Positions 6,779-15,801 of a stretch of DNA of 21,302 nt are shown here, in pieces. A program made the translations under genes and the position numbers. Origin of the DNA: Pseudomonadota bacterium (GTDB taxonomy: Bacteria; Pseudomonadota; Gammaproteobacteria; Xanthomonadales; Xanthomonadaceae); contig JAEXBT010000069.1 of the NCBI GenBank assembly GCA_023393895.1, positions 1 through 21,302 on the forward strand, read 5' to 3'. The first letter of the stretch is position 1. Every line of letters begins with the position of its first letter. The notes beneath the pieces were generated by a model, which worked only from the letters and a program-made list of their open reading frames with translations, was not told where the DNA came from and made no database searches.

Positions 6779-7378
6779 TCAGTTCCCGTCAACAAGTGAC
6801 CATTCACGGATTTCGGCCGCCGAGGCGAACGGGCCCACGCGTTGTTTGCGGACGATGCCCTGCTCGTCCACGAGCACGGTATAGGGCAGCACGCCGGCCG
6901 GATTGCCCAGCACCACGCCTGCGTCCCGGTCGCTGGCCGCGTCCCGGTAGTGGGGGTACGGCGACGGCATGCGCCGCAACCAGTCCTCCACCGCCGCGGC
7001 ATCATCCAGCGCCACGCCGACAACCTGGACGCCTTCGCCCCCCTGCGACTGCGAGAACGCGGCCAGTTCGGGCATTTCCTTGACGCAGGGCGGGCACCAC
7101 GTCGCCCAGACGTTGACCAGCAGCGGGCGGCCCGCGGGCAACGGCAGCGGGATGCGCTCGCCCGCCAGCGTCGTCACCTCGACCGGTGGCAACGGCTCGC
7201 CGCGGCGGGCCACCTGCACGCCTTCGGGTGCGGGCTTCTGCATCGCCGCGTGCAAGGCGCGCTGGCCCAGTTCCGTCCGCCAGATCGGCCCCGGTCCATT
7301 CACGATGAAAGCCGCGGCGAGGCCGGCGAGCCCGGCCAGCAGCGCGATCAGCAGCAGCTTCCCGGTTTCGGCTTTCAT
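6779..7378 (-). CDS. Membrane-anchored TlpA/ResA-family thiol-disulfide protein
   Basis: This 199-residue thioredoxin-fold protein is anchored by an N-terminal hydrophobic segment (about 7-26, KLLLIALLAGLAGLAAAFIV) and should work in the periplasm. The redox centre is WATWCPPCVKEMPEL (91-105), with the CPPC cysteines at 95 and 98. The strand containing the cis-proline follows in GVLPYTVLVDEQG. CPPC is typical of reductive TlpA/ResA proteins, involved for example in cytochrome c maturation or metal-centre assembly. Its ATG overlaps the dsbD stop (ATGA), so the pair is translationally coupled. DsbD is the likely source of its electrons. The exact substrate cannot be told from the sequence. Confidence 0.92.
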   Translation of the reverse strand: MKAETGKLLLIALLAGLAGLAAAFIVNGPGPIWRTELGQRALHAAMQKPAPEGVQVARRGEPLPPVEVTTLAGERIPLPLPAGRPLLVNVWATWCPPCVKEMPELAAFSQSQGGEGVQVVGVALDDAAAVEDWLRRMPSPYPHYRDAASDRDAGVVLGNPAGVLPYTVLVDEQGIVRKQRVGPFASAAEIREWSLVDGN

Positions 7379-9738
7379 GGCCGCGGGCGCGCTGCCTGAC
7401 GCAATGCGTCACGTGCGATCGTGGGCGTCAGCAGGGCGGGCAGCACCACCGGCTCGCCGCCGCCGCGCGGGTAGACGACGTACAGCGGCAGGCCCACCGC
7501 GCCGTGCAGGCGCAGGAAGGCGGAGATCTGCGGATCGACATCGGTGTGGTCACCGACCATGTAGACGGCACCGGCCTCACGCAGGGCGTCGCGGAAGCCC
7601 TGGCGGGCGAACACTGCGCGTTCGTTGGCCTTGCAGGTCACGCACCAGTCGGCGGTGATGTTGACGAAGACCGGGCGATCCTCGGCACGCAGGCGGGCCA
7701 GCGTGTCGGGCGCATAGGCGACATGATCGGCTTCGGCCAGCGATGTGGCGGCAGGCGCCGGCCGCGACAGCCCGCCGATGGCGTGGACACCGAACGCGCT
7801 CGCCGCGAACGCGAGCACCGCGACGGTCAGGGCCCAGCGCCGGCCATGCTGGCGGCCGTGCGTCCAGGCCCACAGCCCCAGTGCCAGGGCGATGGCAGCC
7901 AGTGCCCACAGCCCGAAGGCATCCGCGCCGCGCTGCTGCACCAGTACCCACACCAGCCACGCGACGGTGACATACATCGGGAAGGCGAGCAGCTGCTTCA
8001 TCGTCTCCATCCACGGACCGGGCTTGGGCAGCCAGCGCGCGAACCCCGGCACGAAGCCGATCAGCAGGAAAGGCAGCGCCAGCCCGATGCCCAGCATCAG
8101 GAACACCGCCATGGCCAGCGGCGCCGGCGCCAGGAACGCATACGCAAGCGCTGCGCCCATGAAAGGCGCCGTGCACGGGGTGGCCAGCACGACCGCCAGC
8201 ACGCCGGTCAGGAAATCACCGCGTGGCCCTGCTTGGCGGGTCATCGCGTGTCCGGCCGCGGGCACGGCCAGGCGCGCGTACCACAGGCCCGAGAGCGACA
8301 GCCCGAAGGCGAATACCACCAACGCGAGAATCGCGACGACCCGTGGCATCTGCAGCTGGAAGCCCCAGCCCATGCCATCGGCAACCAGCTGGCCGCGCAG
8401 TGTCAGCACGACCGCCGCCAGCGCCGCGAATGCCGCGAGCACGCCCAGTGTGTACCAGAGTGCATGGGCACGCGCGGCGTGACGGTCGCCGCCGCTCTGC
8501 GCCACCGACAACGCCTTCAGCGACAGGACCGGCAGGACGCAGGGCATCAGGTTGAGGATGAGCCCGCCGAGCAGCGCCAGCAGCAGGGCTGCGAGCAGGC
8601 CGACGCGGCTGGCGGGGGCGGCCGGGGCCGGGGTGTCGGCTGCGGTGGCCGTGCCCGTGGCGAGCGCGGGTGCGGATCCGGTGTCGGCATCGGACGCGTC
8701 GATCGGCGCCTCGGTCGCCGTGGAATCCGGCTCCGGGCCTGATGATGCCGCTGGCGTGGCGGCCACCGTTCCCGGAGCCGCGGTCCCGAGGGCCTCGGCC
8801 TGGGTCCGTGTGGTGGCCGAGGCTGCAGGCAGGTCGAGGCGGAAGCGCCGTTGCATCGGCTCGTAACAGATCCCGCCGTCCTGGCAGCCCTGCCAGCCTG
8901 CATGCAGGGTCACCGTCCGGGCGGCGCCGTCTGGGCCCTGGCGCAGCAGCGGCACCGGGATCTCGACCTGGTCGAAATAGACCTTGACCTTGCCGAAGTA
9001 GCCGTCCTCGTGATCGCGTGCCGGTGGAAAGGCCGGGCGCCCGAGACGGATGCCGCCGGCGTCCTCCAGCCGCAGCTGCAGCTTGTCGCGGTACAGGTAA
9101 TAGCCGCGGGCGGGCGTGATGCGCAGCAGCAGTTGCGCGCCGCCATCGGCGATCGCCTCCACCACGAACGCCTGTGCCGGTGGCAGCGGCTGCGCGCTCC
9201 TGCCGGGAATCAGACCACCCGCGGCGGGTGCGCCACCGCCCAGCCGCGCACCCAGCGCGGCGAATCCGGGGTCGGCCGACGTCGCCGTCGCGGCCGGCAA
9301 CGGTACGTTGAGGGTGCGCGTCTGCGGAGGATAACAGATGCCCGCATCGGCGCACCCCTGGTACTTGATCCGCAGCGCGACGTCCTCGGCGCCGGCCGCC
9401 GCCTGGCCGGGGAGGCTGACCTCCAGCTCGCCGCGGTAGGTTTCGACATCGCCGAAGAACTCATCGTGGTGCTTGCGGCCGGGCGGGATCTCCAGTCCAC
9501 CGGCCCGGAACGCCTCGCCGAGCGGCTCCACCGCGGTGCGGTGCCGGTACAGGTAGTAGCCCGGTGCGATCTGCCAGCGCACCTCGATGCGGTCGCGCGT
9601 CGGCGCACTGGCGGACAGCTTGAACACGCTGTCCACTGGCGGCAGCGTGCCGGGATCCATGGATTGCGCCCACGCCGGAAGGCCGGCAAGGACAAGCAGA
9701 AGCGCGGTGGCGCGTGCAAGGAATTTCATGAAGGGCAT
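7375..9738 (-). CDS. dsbD: Thiol:disulfide interchange protein DsbD with tandem N-terminal alpha domains
   Basis: DsbD moves electrons from cytosolic thioredoxin across the inner membrane to periplasmic thiol proteins. It has 787 residues against 565 in E. coli. A signal peptide (about 1-25) is followed by two copies of the DsbD alpha domain: copy 1 has GYYLYRHR (60-67), HDEFFGDV (91-98) and QGCADAGICYPP (127-138); copy 2 has GYYLYRDK (212-219), HEDGYFGKV (243-251) and QGCQDGGICYEP (283-294). A low-complexity Ala/Thr/Pro linker (about 305-377) leads to the membrane domain, with its Cys pair in NLMPCVLP (C400) and ATPCTAPF (C522). The C-terminal thioredoxin domain has ADWCVTCK (696-703). The ATG three codons later (9729) is an equally good start. 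It begins 3 nt after the cutA stop. Confidence 0.94.
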   Translation of the reverse strand: MPFMKFLARATALLLVLAGLPAWAQSMDPGTLPPVDSVFKLSASAPTRDRIEVRWQIAPGYYLYRHRTAVEPLGEAFRAGGLEIPPGRKHHDEFFGDVETYRGELEVSLPGQAAAGAEDVALRIKYQGCADAGICYPPQTRTLNVPLPAATATSADPGFAALGARLGGGAPAAGGLIPGRSAQPLPPAQAFVVEAIADGGAQLLLRITPARGYYLYRDKLQLRLEDAGGIRLGRPAFPPARDHEDGYFGKVKVYFDQVEIPVPLLRQGPDGAARTVTLHAGWQGCQDGGICYEPMQRRFRLDLPAASATTRTQAEALGTAAPGTVAATPAASSGPEPDSTATEAPIDASDADTGSAPALATGTATAADTPAPAAPASRVGLLAALLLALLGGLILNLMPCVLPVLSLKALSVAQSGGDRHAARAHALWYTLGVLAAFAALAAVVLTLRGQLVADGMGWGFQLQMPRVVAILALVVFAFGLSLSGLWYARLAVPAAGHAMTRQAGPRGDFLTGVLAVVLATPCTAPFMGAALAYAFLAPAPLAMAVFLMLGIGLALPFLLIGFVPGFARWLPKPGPWMETMKQLLAFPMYVTVAWLVWVLVQQRGADAFGLWALAAIALALGLWAWTHGRQHGRRWALTVAVLAFAASAFGVHAIGGLSRPAPAATSLAEADHVAYAPDTLARLRAEDRPVFVNITADWCVTCKANERAVFARQGFRDALREAGAVYMVGDHTDVDPQISAFLRLHGAVGLPLYVVYPRGGGEPVVLPALLTPTIARDALRQAARPRP

Positions 9739-9741
9739 CGT

Positions 9742-10065
9742 TCAGGGCGTGGGGCGGGTTTCCGCGCGCACCCAGTCCAGGTAGGCCGGCAAGCCGTCGG
9801 CGGCTTCGACCGCGACCAGCTCCGGAAGTTCGTAGGGGTGCAGCAAGGGCAGCCGCTCGCGCAAGGCCGACAGGCACTCGGCGCGGGTCTTGATGACCAG
9901 CAGCCATTCGCGCTCGTGCACGATCGCCCCCTCCCAGCGGTACACCGAGGCCACGCCGGGCACGATGTTGACGCAGGCGGCCAGGCGCGCGTCCACCAGC
10001 GCCTCGGCGATGCGGCCGGCGGTGTCGGAGTCCGGGCAGGTGGACAGGCAGATCATCACCGTCAT
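9742..10065 (-). CDS. cutA: Divalent-cation tolerance protein CutA
   Basis: CutA is a small trimeric, ferredoxin-like-fold protein linked by genetics to copper and other metal tolerance; its biochemical role is unsettled. The 107 residues are typical. Conserved blocks are TCPDSDTAGRIAEALVDARL (9-28), AACVNIVPGVASVYRWEG (29-46), WLLVIKTRAE (54-63) and LLHPYELPELVAV (74-86). The stop is 3 nt before the dsbD ATG. This matches the classic E. coli cut locus, where cutA1 and cutA2 are cutA and dsbD. A TACCCT hexamer ends 7 nt before the A of the ATG, compatible with a leaderless transcript. Confidence 0.95.
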   Translation of the reverse strand: MTVMICLSTCPDSDTAGRIAEALVDARLAACVNIVPGVASVYRWEGAIVHEREWLLVIKTRAECLSALRERLPLLHPYELPELVAVEAADGLPAYLDWVRAETRPTP

Positions 10066-10110
10066 GCGTACAGGGTAACGTTTGCGTGGTCTTGTCGCCG
10101 TTGACCGCGG

Positions 10111-11919
10111 TCAGCCGCGATGCAGGGTCTCCAGCACCGCGTCGCCGTAACGCGTCAGTTTGTGGCTGCCGAGACCGGCCACTTCACCCAGCGCCGCCAG
10201 ATCGTCCGGTGCCCGCCGGGCGATGTCGCGCAGGGTGCGGTCGTGGAAGATCACGTACGGCGGCACGCCCTGCTCGCGCGCCAGCCGCGTGCGCAGGCCG
10301 CGCAGCGCCTCGAAGGCGGCCTGCTGCCCGGCGTCCAGTGGTGGGCTGCCGGCATCGCTGCGTGTCGCGGCGTCACGGGTGCGGCGCGGGGCCTCCCGAC
10401 GCAGCATCACCGGCCGGCGCTCCTTGAGGATTTCGCCGCTGCGCGCGGTCAGGCGCAGGCTGCCATGGCCCTCCAAGTCTACCGCCAGCCAGCCGCCCGC
10501 CACCAGCTGGCGGAACACGCCGCGCCAGGCGCGCGCGTCCAGCTCGGTGCCGACGCCATGGGTGGGGAGCGTGTCGTGGCCGAACCGGCGGATGCGTTCG
10601 CTGTCGCTGCCGCGCAGGATGTCGATGAGATGCCCCGCCCCGAAGCGCTGGCCGGTGCGGTACACACAGCTCAGCGCCTTCTGTGCGGCGAGCGTCGCAT
10701 CCCAGCTTTCCGGCGGCGTCAGGCAGTTGTCGCAGTTGCCGCAGGGCGCGGCCAGCGTTTCGCCGAAGCTCGCCAGCAGCACGGCGCGGCGGCAGGCCAT
10801 CGATTCGCAATAGCCGACCAGTGCATCCAGCTTGGCGTGCTCCAGCCGCTTGCGGGTCTCGTCGGCATCCGACTGCGCGATCATCTGCCGCAGCAGCACC
10901 AGGTCGCCCAGCCCGTAGGCCATCCACGCCTCGGCCGGTTCGCCATCGCGGCCGGCGCGGCCGGTTTCCTGGCTGTAGCCCTCGATCGAATTCGGCAGGT
11001 CGATTTGGGCGACGAAGCGCACGTCCGGCTTGTCGATGCCCATGCCGAAGGCGATCGTCGCCACCATCACGATGCCGTCCTCGCGCAGGAAGCGGCGCTG
11101 GTGGGCGGCGCGCGCGTCCGCGTCCATGCCGGCGTGGTAGGGCAGGGCGTCGATCCCCTGGTCGCGCAGGAACGCGGCGGTGTCCTCCACCTTGCGCCGC
11201 GACATCGCGTAGACGATCCCCGCCTCGTCCGGATGCGTGCGCAGGAACGCCAGCAGCTGGCGGCGCACGTCATCCTTCTGCACCACCGTGTAGCGGATGT
11301 TGGGCCGGTCGAAGCTGCCGGCGAAGCGGGGCGCCTCCTCCAGCTGCAGGCGCTCGGCGATCTCGCGCTGGGTCGGCGGGTCGGCGGTGGCGGTCAGCGC
11401 GATGCGCGGCACCTGCGGCCAGCGCTCGTGCAGCACGGTGAGCTGGCGGTACTCGGGCCGAAAATCATGGCCCCACTGCGAGACGCAATGGGCCTCGTCG
11501 ATGGCGAACAGCGCGATCTGGCTGCGCTCGAGCAGGGACAGGAAGCGCGGCGTCAGCAGGCGCTCGGGTGCGACGTAGAGCAGGTCCAGTTCCCCGGCCA
11601 GCAGGCGCTGCTCCACCGCCGCTGCGGCCTCGGCGTCCAGCGTGGAGTTCAGGCAGGCCGCGGCCACGCCCTGCTGCACCAGCGCTTCGACCTGATCCTG
11701 CATCAGCGCGATCAGCGGCGACACGACGATGCCGCAGCCCGGCCGCAGCAGCGCCGGCAACTGGTAGCACAGCGACTTGCCGCCGCCGGTGGGCATCAGC
11801 ACCAGCGCGTCCCCGCCGGCCGCCACGTGTGCGACGATCGCGGCCTGCGGGCCGCGGAAATCGGCATGGCCGAAGACGCGCTGCAGCAGCGCGCGGGCGG
11901 GATCGGGGGGATGCGTCAT
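10111..11919 (-). CDS. recQ: ATP-dependent DNA helicase RecQ
   Basis: RecQ is a 3'-5' superfamily 2 helicase acting in recombination and replication-fork repair. The start at 11919 ([18 protein letters not shown]) gives 602 residues (E. coli about 609). A GTG at 11952 would add 11 residues without family similarity. Motifs, numbered from 11919: Walker [15 protein letters not shown] (42-55), [17 protein letters not shown] (141-157), [13 protein letters not shown] (291-303) and [10 protein letters not shown] (317-326). The zinc site is C376, C393, C396 and C399 with the E. coli spacing C-x16-C-x2-C-x2-C. A winged-helix region and a C-terminal HRDC domain (about 525-602) follow. It is 45 nt upstream of cutA and divergent from groES. 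TATCCT ends 8 nt before the ATG. Confidence 0.96.
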   Translation of the reverse strand: MTHPPDPARALLQRVFGHADFRGPQAAIVAHVAAGGDALVLMPTGGGKSLCYQLPALLRPGCGIVVSPLIALMQDQVEALVQQGVAAACLNSTLDAEAAAAVEQRLLAGELDLLYVAPERLLTPRFLSLLERSQIALFAIDEAHCVSQWGHDFRPEYRQLTVLHERWPQVPRIALTATADPPTQREIAERLQLEEAPRFAGSFDRPNIRYTVVQKDDVRRQLLAFLRTHPDEAGIVYAMSRRKVEDTAAFLRDQGIDALPYHAGMDADARAAHQRRFLREDGIVMVATIAFGMGIDKPDVRFVAQIDLPNSIEGYSQETGRAGRDGEPAEAWMAYGLGDLVLLRQMIAQSDADETRKRLEHAKLDALVGYCESMACRRAVLLASFGETLAAPCGNCDNCLTPPESWDATLAAQKALSCVYRTGQRFGAGHLIDILRGSDSERIRRFGHDTLPTHGVGTELDARAWRGVFRQLVAGGWLAVDLEGHGSLRLTARSGEILKERRPVMLRREAPRRTRDAATRSDAGSPPLDAGQQAAFEALRGLRTRLAREQGVPPYVIFHDRTLRDIARRAPDDLAALGEVAGLGSHKLTRYGDAVLETLHRG

Positions 11920-11981
11920 GCCGAAGAGGATAGCCGGCACCGGTTCCGGCACCTGGGCCGCGCCGCCGAGGGATCAACCCC

Positions 11982-12009
11982 CTTGAAAGCCCCGCGCGCC
12001 ACCCCATCT
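11982..12009 (+). promoter_or_regulatory. Sigma-32 heat-shock promoter of groESL
   Basis: CTTGAAA (11982-11988), 13 nt, then CCCCATCT (12002-12009) matches the sigma-32 consensus CTTGAAA-N11-15-CCCCATNT in full. The start should be near 12016, giving a leader of about 108 nt before groES. Confidence 0.9.
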
Positions 12010-12048
12010 CCAAGGCATCCCGGTCGGGCAGGGTTCGCGCCCGGCATC

Positions 12049-12075
12049 TTGGCACTCCCGGGTGCCGACTGCTAA
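12049..12075 (+). promoter_or_regulatory. Imperfect CIRCE element (HrcA operator)
   Basis: TTGGCACTC (12049-12057), 9 nt, then GACTGCTAA (12067-12075) matches the CIRCE consensus TTAGCACTC-N9-GAGTGCTAA with one mismatch in each arm. It lies in the 5' leader of the sigma-32 transcript. HrcA binding would be expected to repress. Confidence 0.82.
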
Positions 12076-12078
12076 AAT
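12049..12078 (+). promoter_or_regulatory. Sigma-70-like promoter embedded in CIRCE
   Basis: TTGGCA (12049-12054, five of six) and TAAAAT (12073-12078, five of six) are 18 nt apart. The -35 and most of the -10 fall within the two CIRCE arms, so HrcA would occlude this promoter. Start near 12085, leader about 39 nt. Confidence 0.6.
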
Positions 12079-12123
12079 CGCCGGGTTTTTCCATCCCAAT
12101 CAATTACTTGAGAGAGTTCGCAC

Positions 12124-12411
12124 ATGAACATCAAGCCGCTCCATGACCGCATCGTGGTCAAGCCGATCGAAGCCGAGGAACTGTCCGCCGGCGGCATCGT
12201 CATTCCCGACAACGCCAAGGAAAAGCCGACCAAGGGTGAAGTGGTCGCGGTCGGCACCGGCAAGGTGTTCGACAACGGCCAGGTGCGCGCCATGACCGTC
12301 AAGGTCGGTGACAAGGTCATCTACGGCCAGTACGCCGGCAGCGCCTACAAGACCGACCGTGTCGAATACAAGATCGTGCGCGAAGACGACATCCTCGCCG
12401 TCCTCGCCTGA
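12124..12411 (+). CDS. groES: Co-chaperonin GroES
   Basis: GroES is the heptameric lid of the GroEL folding chamber. It has 95 residues, the standard length. It starts [19 protein letters not shown] and contains the mobile-loop region [20 protein letters not shown] (19-38), [10 protein letters not shown] (38-47) and the C-terminal [21 protein letters not shown] stretch 9-13 nt before the ATG serves as ribosome site. It is 38 nt upstream of groEL in the usual bicistronic operon, controlled by a sigma-32 promoter and CIRCE. Confidence 0.98.
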   Translation: MNIKPLHDRIVVKPIEAEELSAGGIVIPDNAKEKPTKGEVVAVGTGKVFDNGQVRAMTVKVGDKVIYGQYAGSAYKTDRVEYKIVREDDILAVLA

Positions 12412-12434
12412 TCCCTCTCCCCTCATTCATCTAG

Positions 12435-14090
<1,656 letters not shown>

Positions 14091-14125
14091 TCCGCGCCCA
14101 CCGCGTCACGCGATACCGCAAGACG

Positions 14126-14156
14126 AAAACCCCCGCGAGAGATCGCGGGGGTTTTT
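14126..14156. terminator. Bidirectional intrinsic terminator between groEL and the CoA-transferase gene
   Basis: CCCCCGCGA (14130-14138) and TCGCGGGGG (14143-14151) form a perfect 9-bp stem with a GAGA loop. TTTTT follows on the plus strand and AAAA precedes it, so it can end transcription of both convergent genes. Confidence 0.93.
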
Positions 14157-14176
14157 CGTGGGCGACGCGTAGCGGC

Positions 14177-15694
14177 TCAACGGGGCCGCATGTCCCCCGT
14201 CTCTATGAAACGCTGGTGCCAGCCCAGCGACTCGGGCAGCAGGTGCGGGGTGTGCTTGCCGTAGCTGTCGCGGCTGGCGCGTTCGAAGTAGTCACGCAGC
14301 AGGTCGCGGTAATCCGGATGCGCGCAGCGTTCGATCACCAGCGCAACGCGCTGCTTCGGGGCCAGCCCGCGCAGGTCGGCCAGGCCCTGCTCGGTGACCA
14401 GGATCGAGACGTCGTGCTCGGTGTGGTCGACATGGCTGACCATCGGCACGATGCAGGAGATCGCGCCGCCCTTGGCCGTGCTCGGGCTGAGGAACACCGA
14501 CAGGTAGCCGTTGCGGGCGAAATCGCCACTGCCGCCGATGCCGTTCTGGATGCGGCTGCCCATGACGTGGGTGGAATTGATGTTGCCGTACAGGTCAGCC
14601 TCGATCATCCCGTTCATCGCGATGCAGCCCAGCCGCCGCACCAGTTCCGGGTGGTTGGAGATTTCCTGCGGACGCAGCACCACGCGCTCGCGGTAGTGGC
14701 CGATGCGCTCCTTGAAGCGCAGGTTGGCTTCGGGCGAGAGCGACAGCGCGGTGGCCGAGGCGCTGCGCATGATGCCGGCATCGATCAGGTCCAGCATCCC
14801 GTCCTGGATCACCTCGGTGTAGCCAGCCAGGTCGCCGAAGCTGCTTTCGCCGAGGCCCGCGAGCACCGCGTTGGCGATGTTGCCCACGCCCGACTGCAGC
14901 GGCAGCAGGTTGGCGGGCAGCCGGCCCTGCTTCACCTCGTGCTGGAGAAACTCGATCAGGTGGCCGGCGATCTGCCGGCTGGCGTCATCCACCGGGCTGA
15001 ACGCGCTGTTGCGGTCGGGGCTGTCGGTCTCGACCACGGCGACGATCTTGTCCGGATCCACGCGCAGCCAAGGCTCGCCGATGCGCTGGTCGGGGCGGGT
15101 CAGCGGGATCGGCTGGCGATGCGGCGGCAGGCGGGTGCCGTAGTAGATGTCGTGCATGCCGTCGAGCCCTTCGGGCTGCCAGCGGTTGACCTCGACGATG
15201 ACCCGGTCGGCGAGATCCAGCCAGGTCTTGTTGTTGCCGATCGAGGTGGAGGGCACCAGCGCGCCATCGGCGCCGATCGCCGAGACCTCGACCACGGCGG
15301 TGTCGATCTTGCCGAAGAAGCCGAACCACGCGTGCTGGGCGACGTGGCTGAGGTGCATGTCGATGTAGTGCATGCGGCCATCGTTGATGCGCTTGCGCGC
15401 CTCCGGATCCGACTGGTACGGCAGGCGCAGCTCGATGCCCTCGGCCTTCGCGAGCGCGCCGTCGAGCTCGGGCGCGGTGGAAGCGCCGGTCATCACCTTG
15501 ATGCGGAAGCTGTCGCCGGCGCGGTTGGCGGCCTCGATTCGCTCGGCCAGCGCGAACGGCACCGCCTTGGGATAGCCGGAACCGGTGAAGCCGCTCATCG
15601 CGACCGCGGTGCCGGGGGCGATCAGCGCGGCGGCGTCGCTGGCGGTCATGCGGCGGTTGAGTAGGCGGGTGTCGAGGATGCGCGGATGGGACAT
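14177..15694 (-). CDS. Acetyl-CoA hydrolase/transferase family, probable succinyl-CoA:acetate CoA-transferase
   Basis: Family members move CoA between succinyl-CoA and acetate (AarC, Cat1) or hydrolyse acetyl-CoA. The protein has 505 residues, typical for this group. The N-terminus shows AMSGFTGSGYPKAVP (32-46). The active-site region includes QSGVGNIANAVLAGL (267-281) and GYTEVIQDGM (291-300). Its Glu at position 294 aligns with, and even shares the number of, the catalytic glutamate I recall for Acetobacter AarC. Further on are NGIGGSGDFARN and VSHVDHTEHDVSILVTEQGL. It could replace succinyl-CoA synthetase in an acetate-linked TCA cycle or recycle acetate; sequence alone cannot decide. It faces groEL across a shared terminator and diverges from the FAD oxidoreductase gene. 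GGAGG lies too far upstream (about 22 nt) to be a normal ribosome site. Confidence 0.88.
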   Translation of the reverse strand: MSHPRILDTRLLNRRMTASDAAALIAPGTAVAMSGFTGSGYPKAVPFALAERIEAANRAGDSFRIKVMTGASTAPELDGALAKAEGIELRLPYQSDPEARKRINDGRMHYIDMHLSHVAQHAWFGFFGKIDTAVVEVSAIGADGALVPSTSIGNNKTWLDLADRVIVEVNRWQPEGLDGMHDIYYGTRLPPHRQPIPLTRPDQRIGEPWLRVDPDKIVAVVETDSPDRNSAFSPVDDASRQIAGHLIEFLQHEVKQGRLPANLLPLQSGVGNIANAVLAGLGESSFGDLAGYTEVIQDGMLDLIDAGIMRSASATALSLSPEANLRFKERIGHYRERVVLRPQEISNHPELVRRLGCIAMNGMIEADLYGNINSTHVMGSRIQNGIGGSGDFARNGYLSVFLSPSTAKGGAISCIVPMVSHVDHTEHDVSILVTEQGLADLRGLAPKQRVALVIERCAHPDYRDLLRDYFERASRDSYGKHTPHLLPESLGWHQRFIETGDMRPR

Positions 15695-15721
15695 GGACAG
15701 GCCGGGGCGTGGACTGCCTCC

Positions 15722-15727
15722 ATTATC
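15722..15727 (-). promoter_or_regulatory. Putative -10 box of the CoA-transferase gene
   Basis: GATAAT on the minus strand lies 27 nt before the ATG at 15694. No clear -35 is present. The sequence from here to the start codon closely matches that before purH. Confidence 0.4.
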
Positions 15728-15801
15728 GGCCGTCGCCGCAAGGCCGGCATGACCGTGCTCAAGCGCGTGACTTGACGCGTCGGCCTCGCCATCATCGGGA
15801 C

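Noticed and set aside
8604..8824. Ala/Thr/Pro-rich stretch of dsbD as a frameshift or insertion
   Set aside because: The frame stays open and the composition is that of a flexible linker between the periplasmic and membrane domains.
10120..12075. Plus-strand open frame of 651 codons opposite recQ
   Set aside because: It is a shadow of recQ and extends through the groES promoter; no domain is visible.
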